Assembly: GCA_031310005.1 (NCBI GenBank)
Contig: CM062385.1
Coordinates: 1,488,001-1,552,000, forward strand
Source: Dactylellina haptotyla
Taxonomy: Eukaryota > Ascomycota > Orbiliomycetes > Orbiliales > Orbiliaceae
Length of the DNA stretch: 64,000 nucleotides
Direction of reading: 5' to 3'
The notes beneath the pieces are model-generated. The model made no database searches, was not told the origin of the DNA, and worked only from the letters and a program-made list of their open reading frames with translations. Position numbers and translations under genes: made by a program. Positions 58,120-64,000 of the stretch are shown in pieces. Every line of letters starts with the position of its first letter. The stretch's first letter is position 1.

Positions 58120-58455
58120 ATGCCTTGTGCATCGCCATACCTCCCCTTCCGCACATATCATACATTCCCACAGGATGCACCCGACGACCTCAAGACTCTC
58201 ATGCGACATGGCTTCAAAGAGGACATGGCTAAGAGGATACTGGAGACGAGGGGGATGACCAACTGGGAGGTCCTGCAGAGCGACTGCACCGCATTGTTCT
58301 TCAAAAAGTATTGGGATCGGATGAATAGGAATATAGCAAATCAGATGCGACGACGGCAGATGGAAAACGAGACCCAGAGTGTGACATCGAAAGAGACCAG
58401 CAACGAAACCGCTACGCCAACTTCGGCACGCCAGAAAAAATGCGCCATCCTTTGA
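58120..58455 (+). CDS. Small uncharacterised protein with a C-terminal CaaX box
   Basis: A 111-codon frame, starting MPCASPYLPF, with a helical body (DAPDDLKTLMRHGFKEDMAK, RILETRGMTNWEVLQSDC, FFKKYWDRMNRNIANQMRRR) and a Ser/Thr-rich tail that ends RQKKCAIL. The last four residues, CAIL, form a CaaX motif after two lysines; a final Leu favours geranylgeranylation by GGTase-I and membrane attachment. No family was recognised. A CACAG acceptor just before 58174 is in phase with the body, so the real N-terminus may come from an upstream exon that I could not define. Coding is supported by the CaaX end and the amphipathic helices, not by homology. Confidence 0.55.
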   Translation: MPCASPYLPFRTYHTFPQDAPDDLKTLMRHGFKEDMAKRILETRGMTNWEVLQSDCTALFFKKYWDRMNRNIANQMRRRQMENETQSVTSKETSNETATPTSARQKKCAIL

Positions 58456-59352
58456 TTTCAGTATGAATTGCAAGATTGGACGTATCTTCGTCCGAGCTAT
58501 CAGCATCATACGATTTAAGAATAACTGTCTAGTATCCCGATACAGATGCACGATGCCATCTTCGATTGCGATACTACTGCGGAGAGCTCAACGCTATAGA
58601 CCGCAGTAGACTAGTCTAGTACAATAGACTGCACTAATATAAACGGCCGGGACGGTCACCGATAAACACTACACGAGCGAGCTGGCCCTGATTTCCTTTC
58701 AAGCTTTCCAGTCTCGGGAATTTGAACATGGCGCAGGCAAATATATTTTGTAAATAAATAAAAATTGGGGAGGCTAAGTCAGATCAAAGAAATGAACACA
58801 GATAGTATAATAGAAGTACTGAACGCGATCTACATTCGGAAGAGAAAGGAAAGAAGAAAACCTCAGGCACCAATAGGACCGTGAGCCTTTTTTATATTAC
58901 TATCCTCGTTCACTGTTGTCACAACAGCCGCCAACCCGTCCTCCCAACTTCAGGCAGCATTATTTTGTGACTAATTAGTTTGCGTTTCCCGTGTTGCAGT
59001 TGCACAGAGATTCCAGTAACTTCTTGTGGGTCTGAACACTCGTGCAGGGTTATTGAGACTCGCGGGATAGCCATTAGTCTGTAGAATCAAGATACGAATG
59101 ATAATGATAAACAAGAAGTACGTATCAAAGAAAAATGATTATATAGACATCCAAATCAAGAAATACAACCACTAATTGACAGCAATAACAAAGAAGAAAA
59201 GGAGCATATACACCGTAGAAATCCATACAAATAACACCAGGTTCGATGGGCTAATAGACATCTCGAACATGCACATGCATCTAAACATAATCAGATCATA
59301 GCTTTAGATTTATGGAAAACCAAAAAGAAAACCAAATATCCCTAACTCGAAT
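58456..59352. other. 0.9 kb AT-rich spacer
   Basis: Convergent arrangement of the CaaX-box gene and the 59353 gene, so it should hold two 3' untranslated regions. A TAGACTAGTCTA palindrome occurs near 58610. No gene seen. Confidence 0.5.
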
Positions 59353-59928
59353 TTACCTAACCCAAACCTCCAAAATAGAATCTATCGCGTCTGCCGGTAT
59401 ATGGTAGAGTGCTGCAAACTCACCATACGTTGACTCTGGCATTCTAGATCTGTGACCATAATCCGGATGCATTTCGGGATACTCCTCAAGAATATCTCCA
59501 ACGTTGAGGAGCTGGAAACGGTGGGTATTATGATGGTCTTGAATCCAACGGGGTCGGACTCTCATGATCTGAGCATGTGTCTCACCAATTTCCTCAAGCA
59601 GCCATCGTGCCCAATTATAGGCATCTTCTTCGCTGTAAAACAACGATATGAGATGAGATGGGGCAGACGAGAGGCGATCGAGGTGGTTATTCAGAGACCA
59701 TTTCAGGTCGAGGTAATTGCGTACATTTAAACGCCCCGGTGCGCGACAGCTAAACCCATCGAATGTTCCGTAGCTAGTATGAGAAAATCCGGGGACATGA
59801 ACTCGGTAGAGGTACTTCGGATAGTCGCGAGGGTCAATTCTAAAGTCGACATTGAGGTCGTTCGCCGAGTAATAGCTTCGGCGATGGGACTCAGGAGCCA
59901 CCAATCTGGAGAAGTAGATGCAACCCAT
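59353..59928 (-). CDS. DUF7587-like fungal protein
   Basis: A single-exon frame of 191 aa. The sequence KYLYRVHVPGFSHTSYGTFDG, then a tryptophan-centred stretch (DLKWSLNNHLDR), then PSHLISLFYSEEDAYNWARW and AQIMRV, resembles the fungal DUF7587 fold: an arginine strand (YRVH), a middle segment ending in a serine strand, and a helix that follows it. Proteins with this domain are common in ascomycetes, often in expanded, divergent families of unknown role. No signal peptide or membrane segment is present. The family assignment is from memory of the motif pattern and should be treated as tentative; the frame looks intact. Confidence 0.7.
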   Translation of the reverse strand: MGCIYFSRLVAPESHRRSYYSANDLNVDFRIDPRDYPKYLYRVHVPGFSHTSYGTFDGFSCRAPGRLNVRNYLDLKWSLNNHLDRLSSAPSHLISLFYSEEDAYNWARWLLEEIGETHAQIMRVRPRWIQDHHNTHRFQLLNVGDILEEYPEMHPDYGHRSRMPESTYGEFAALYHIPADAIDSILEVWVR

Positions 59929-61430
59929 TTTTTCGTCAAATTGATAAAAGGATATAATGGAGAAGAAAATGAGACAGATATTATTAAAAATTTCGGTGGT
60001 CTGGCCAGCAAAACCGAGTGTGTATCGTTTCTATCAATAATAAGAACTGTTAAATATTAGTACAGAAGCCGGGTTTCAGGACATTTGTAACGTGAAAATC
60101 GAAAGCAAGACGCCGATTTTTATTTCATCAAGCAGTCAACGGTATAAAAAATTGAGAAATCAGATCGCGTGTAGTTTCTTTTATACTATACTTGCACGCT
60201 TATGACTCTCCAAGTTCATATCCTCTGGGTCACCAGACCCCTAGGAATACGGAAACTAATTTGAGGGAAGAACAAACTGAGAAGAGAAAAACCCCAAAAA
60301 AAACTTACATTCCTAAGGATGAAATAAATCTGAATGATTGATATGAAAGACGAAATGAAAATTATAACGATATACGATGAGGGAGACGTCGGTGGCTAAA
60401 TATCCATCTGTCTACGATAGGTCTAATGGTGTCGCTGTGCCGAACTACCCCTCTTCAAGGATAAGTATAGCACCGTCTCCACTGTACCGCATTGACTGCT
60501 GTGCCGTGGTACAAGTCTTCCACCGGCGCTTCCATGGTGGTCGAAACATCTGTCCCGCCGCATTAGCTGTGCCACATATTTCCCTCGCCGGTCCCAAGCC
60601 AGTTATTCCCGATGCTGCCCTTGTCGTTTAAATTTCGTGTTTCAGGTGTTGTAATTCCCGAAACGTGTTAGTGCCACATTTCCTCGCGCCTTAAAAAAAA
60701 ATATGTTGACAGGAACTTTTTTTTTTTTCTTTCTCCCTCCTTCACCACACACATCATTGTGCATCGCCGCCGCCGCAATTGTTTTTTTTTTTTTCACGGC
60801 CTTGTAAGTCCCACGCGCCCAGAACCTTTGTTTCCCAATACCTCTTTCTATGATGAGTTATTCGTGTCGCCCCTATCAGACCATATAATTGGTGACGTAC
60901 ACTGTCCTAAGCCAAACGGACCTTTCTGATCGAAAGAATATTTTTCACTTTTTATGTTGCTATTCATCACATAACCTCGCATACAATAAAACAGTCCAAT
61001 GCTAACATGCAAGTTGGTGCTGAAAGATACATAGACTTGTCTTTTCTTTTCAATTCAGCAGAGAGTAATATTTCAGTAATCCAGTCGGACTCGAGATAGC
61101 CGTCGTTTTTGGTAAGTCAATTACTACCATTCATATGCCGCAAACTCAGTACTATGCCATGCACTATACACCCGCCGTTGAGCTGATGATGTAAATACAT
61201 CCATGCTAATACGGAGCCGTTGAACCACGAGTTCGGCGGTTGCTGACGAAGCAATACTTCTTTTCATCTTTCACCTGAAGCTCTATCGGGAAAATGCCCC
61301 TCATATTCACGGTTCTCGTTTGAGTGCAATGATATATATGCTAATAAGTATATTAGAGTCTACAGCCCCCCAACGATGCCTAGTTACCACACTTATATAG
61401 CAAATATAGTATACATTTGTTCCTATGCCC
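59929..61430. other. 1.5 kb spacer
   Basis: Contains T runs (about 60715-60730 and 60782-60794). It should hold the promoter of the 59353 gene and the 3' flank of the dehydrogenase. No gene seen. Confidence 0.5.
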
Positions 61431-62498
61431 CTAGCGATAGTCTGCGAGGATGTCGTCGTTCCAACTGTGAAAACCTTGGAGTCAATTATTGACTCAGCGT
61501 AGAAATTAAGGTCCAAACACTTACTTGAGGAACTTGCCACTCAATCCCTTCTCCGCTTTTACCGCAAGGTTGCCCAGAACTGCTCCCACATCCTCCTAGA
61601 GCTCATATATTAGATTCCCATTATTTCTCCCCAATAAGAACATTTTACAGTGCTCACCGGCTTAACAATTGTTCCACTCTTCTTCAAAGTAATGAACTTA
61701 GCGTGCTCTTCTGGTTTCATGACTCTCCCATGAACCTCCCTCAAAGCGACTTGCATATCTGTATCCACCACTCCAGGCCGTATTGCAACAGATATGATAT
61801 CCGGTTCTTCCAGCGCAAGCGTCATATTAAGATGATTCATCGCCGCCTTTGAGGCCCCATATGCACCCCACCCGGTCTTTCCACCTCCGTGAAATCAGCA
61901 CAATTTCGTACCATTGTAGAATATAATACTGAAAGCAGATAGAAAGGAGGAGGAAGAAACATACGTAAGCTCCCACTGCAGCCCCGGAACTCACGATCAC
62001 CACTCGTCCCTTACTACTTCTTAGTTCTCCAATTACCCCGTGGATCAACTCTACGTTGGAGAAGAAGTTCGTGCGGAAGGTATTCTCCCACTGCTCCACC
62101 TTTGCATCCTCGATTTTCGCCACAGGGTCCAGCGCCCCGTGGTTGAGAATCAACGAGTCTACCCTCCCCCACCGCGATACTGCAACCCCGACAACCGAGC
62201 TCGCAATCTCGGATTTCAAGTCCGACGACGAGGACGAGAAATCTACAGAGACAGCCTCTAGGTTATTGTGCGAGATTGCGAGGGATTTCAGCGCCGGTGT
62301 AATTGTGCGGGTTACCGCGAGGATGTTTGGTGGGGTTGGGATGGAGAGCAGGTGGTTAAGAATGGCCAAGCCAATGCCTTTATTGAATCCATTCCTTTGG
62401 TTAGCCTTGTTTTTAATTTATACAGGTATTTGTGGTCGTAGATTGAGTCAAGTACCTCTCCCAGCACCGGTCAATATAACTACAGGTGCTACACTCAT
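61431..62498 (-). CDS. Short-chain dehydrogenase/reductase (SDR)
   Basis: Five exons on the minus strand, 62456-62498, 61965-62377, 61658-61876, 61525-61595 and 61431-61464, give 259 aa, a classical SDR length. The protein starts MSVAPVVILTGAGRG with IGLAILNHLL after the first intron, giving the TGxxxGxG cofactor motif; then LILNHGA (NNAG-like), the SSGAA serine strand and YGASK with the catalytic Tyr and Lys. It ends FLNWNDDILADYR. It resembles fungal reductases of the yeast YIR035C/YIR036C group. It probably reduces a small carbonyl substrate with NADPH in the cytoplasm, but the substrate is unknown. The active site appears complete. Confidence 0.93.
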
Positions 62499-63377
62499 TT
62501 TTTATACCTAATTGCAGGATTTGATGCTCTATGAGGATTGAGCGGAAAGATGTTGAGACCTTGCAGCATAGCCGAGTTTAAAGTTGAACCCACAAAAGTG
62601 GCCTCGAGTCGGGGTCACCATCCTTGCAGCCCTAAATACGACAAGCCGTGCACGGCCTGGTAACCGCAGAAGAGAAGACGATGATCCTAAAGTAAATATT
62701 TTGTATATAATATATGTCAGATTCACCATTTCCTCTTTTATATTTACTGAATATACTAATACAGATAAACTCGCCAAACGCGAAAAGACAGTGCAACCGA
62801 ATGGTTCCAAGACCAAATATATATTTACACAATGAAAGAAAAACAGCTATCCACTCTATCAATTTTAGAAGTTCAACCGATAAAGGGGTTTTGTGAAGCT
62901 GTATTCCCATCTTGGGTTATTTTTTCCCTTTTCATTAGCAGGTGCTTTCCTTCACTAGGGTGGATAAATATGAAGAAAAAAAAGACAAAATATCTTGAAG
63001 AAACCAAGAAAATAACAAAACCCTCCCATGATCGTTCATTGATGATTTTTGGTCGTTTTCATTTATGCACAAAGGTTTCCCGTCAATATGCTCTCGTTTA
63101 ATATATATTTCCCAGAAAGATGCTGCCGAAAGAGTAAGCTCAGTACGATTACCGTAACGAATTAGTTCGAAGAAAAATTAAGGAATAAAGAAATGGAAGC
63201 CCGAAATCATGAAGGACTCTTGAACAGAAGAAAAGAAAAAAGAGAGAAAGCATCAAAAAACGAAAAAGAAAAATTATTAATACAATAACAACACACCGCT
63301 AATGCAGAAACCTGAGAAGGATAAGATAACGTGGAGGGGGTATCAAACCGAACCGGTTTGTATATGTCAGTTGGCTT
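62499..63377. other. 0.9 kb spacer
   Basis: AT-rich sequence between the SDR start and the phosphatase stop (both genes on the minus strand). It should hold the SDR promoter and the phosphatase 3' untranslated region. No gene seen. Confidence 0.55.
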
Positions 63378-64000
63378 CTAGCCCTTCATCCACGCTGACA
63401 TGCTACCATCAGCAAGTGGCCGGCGGACGAGCCACTCCATCACTGTTTCGTAGCAAAGAACGTATTGCCTGAGGCTTTGTACCATTGACAGTCTTTGGTC
63501 TCTCAAGTTCTCGACAGCCCTCTCGATCAGGTCTATGCGGTCATCACTCATCCAATATTCATCAGCCTCATGGTGGTCAAAATTAGATCGCATTGGAGAA
63601 TCGCCGTCATAGTCAACTCCGTTGTGAAACTTGCCGCCCATCCGAATATTGTCGCGTTGGCGTCTGAGCATATCTATAACGGAGTCGGTGGCACAGAAAG
63701 TCCCGGTACGGCCACAGCCAGCACTACAGTGGACAAGGATGGGCCTCTCACTGCTACTGGAGGATCTTCTGTCGTAAACATTGGAAGCTGACGACCGACG
63801 GGATCCACCGGAAGAGCGGACGACAAGCTCAGTCTGTTCGATTAGAGCGAGGATATGCGCCGGGTCAGCCGGGGCACCAAAGTCTGGCCAGGAGGAATAC
63901 TGCAGCTGCGTGATTTCGCGAAGAGGTGAGAACGGATGGGCATTATGGCTCAAGGTAAATTTACGCATGATGACGTGTGGGGCATTAGGGTCCTTTGGAG
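63378..64000 (-). CDS. Protein tyrosine phosphatase, C-terminal part (cut by window edge)
   Basis: The frame stays open to the window end, so the start lies outside. The visible ~207 residues contain a WPD loop (YSSWPDFGAP), a serine-rich insertion, the active-site loop HCSAGCGRTGTF with the catalytic Cys and Arg, and a Q-loop-like QRLSMVQSLRQYVLCYE. These define a classical tyrosine-specific phosphatase of the fungal Pyp1/Pyp2/Ptp type, whose usual substrates are phosphorylated MAP kinases. An acidic insertion (DGDSPMRSNFDHHEADEYW) lies between the active-site loop and the Q-loop. The catalytic residues in view are intact. Confidence 0.93.
   Translation of the reverse strand, partial: PKDPNAPHVIMRKFTLSHNAHPFSPLREITQLQYSSWPDFGAPADPAHILALIEQTELVVRSSGGSRRSSASNVYDRRSSSSSERPILVHCSAGCGRTGTFCATDSVIDMLRRQRDNIRMGGKFHNGVDYDGDSPMRSNFDHHEADEYWMSDDRIDLIERAVENLRDQRLSMVQSLRQYVLCYETVMEWLVRRPLADGSMSAWMKG

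Overview
The window looks like chromosomal DNA of a filamentous ascomycete (Pezizomycotina; the class is not certain). Genes are single-copy housekeeping genes interrupted by short spliceosomal introns (mostly 45-125 nt, GT...AG), they lie on both strands with no operons, and the families present (BRE2, NSE1, SLH1, BUD13, COX16, GOT1, a HacA-like bZIP) are typical of fungal nuclear genomes. No rRNA, convincing tRNA, CRISPR array, transposon or viral element was recognised.

Layout. 1-3351 holds no recognisable gene. 3352-7344 carries two tandem paralogous F-box proteins with the same four-exon plan. 7600-11348 is a divergent pair: bystin/ENP1 (ribosome assembly, minus) and BRE2 (COMPASS histone methylation, plus). 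11707-16111 has NSE1 (SMC5/6 complex), GOT1 (ER-Golgi transport) and profilin (actin). A 3.6 kb spacer follows, with one doubtful secreted-protein ORF. 19702-21528 is an uncharacterised serine-rich protein. 22259-34503 is rich in RNA genes: the large SLH1/ASCC3 helicase, a divergent Cid1-type terminal nucleotidyltransferase, the splicing factor BUD13, and an alkyltransferase-like DNA repair protein. 36645-44000 has a small CxxC-type protein, an RPA1-like OB-fold protein and an FGGY carbohydrate kinase. 45077-46464 is an uncharacterised membrane protein. 46465-51176 is a 4.7 kb gene-poor region with an unusual AGCT cluster. 51177-53586 is a HacA-like bZIP gene with a long, almost ATG-free leader and a small upstream ORF. 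54716-63968 holds a mitochondrial pterin-carbinolamine-dehydratase-like protein, COX16, a small CaaX-box protein, a DUF7587-like protein, a short-chain dehydrogenase, and the 3' end of a tyrosine phosphatase cut by the window edge.

Gene models were built by joining open frames at GT...AG sites and checking that exon lengths sum to whole codons; most junctions are also supported by family alignment from memory. The BRE2 intron, the third intron of the first F-box gene, and the 5' ends of the first F-box gene and of the RPA1-like gene remain uncertain. No single obviously new system was found. The best leads are the RPA1-like protein that keeps only two OB-fold domains, the HacA-like leader and its possible unconventional intron, the oversized last intron of SLH1, and the AGCT cluster.
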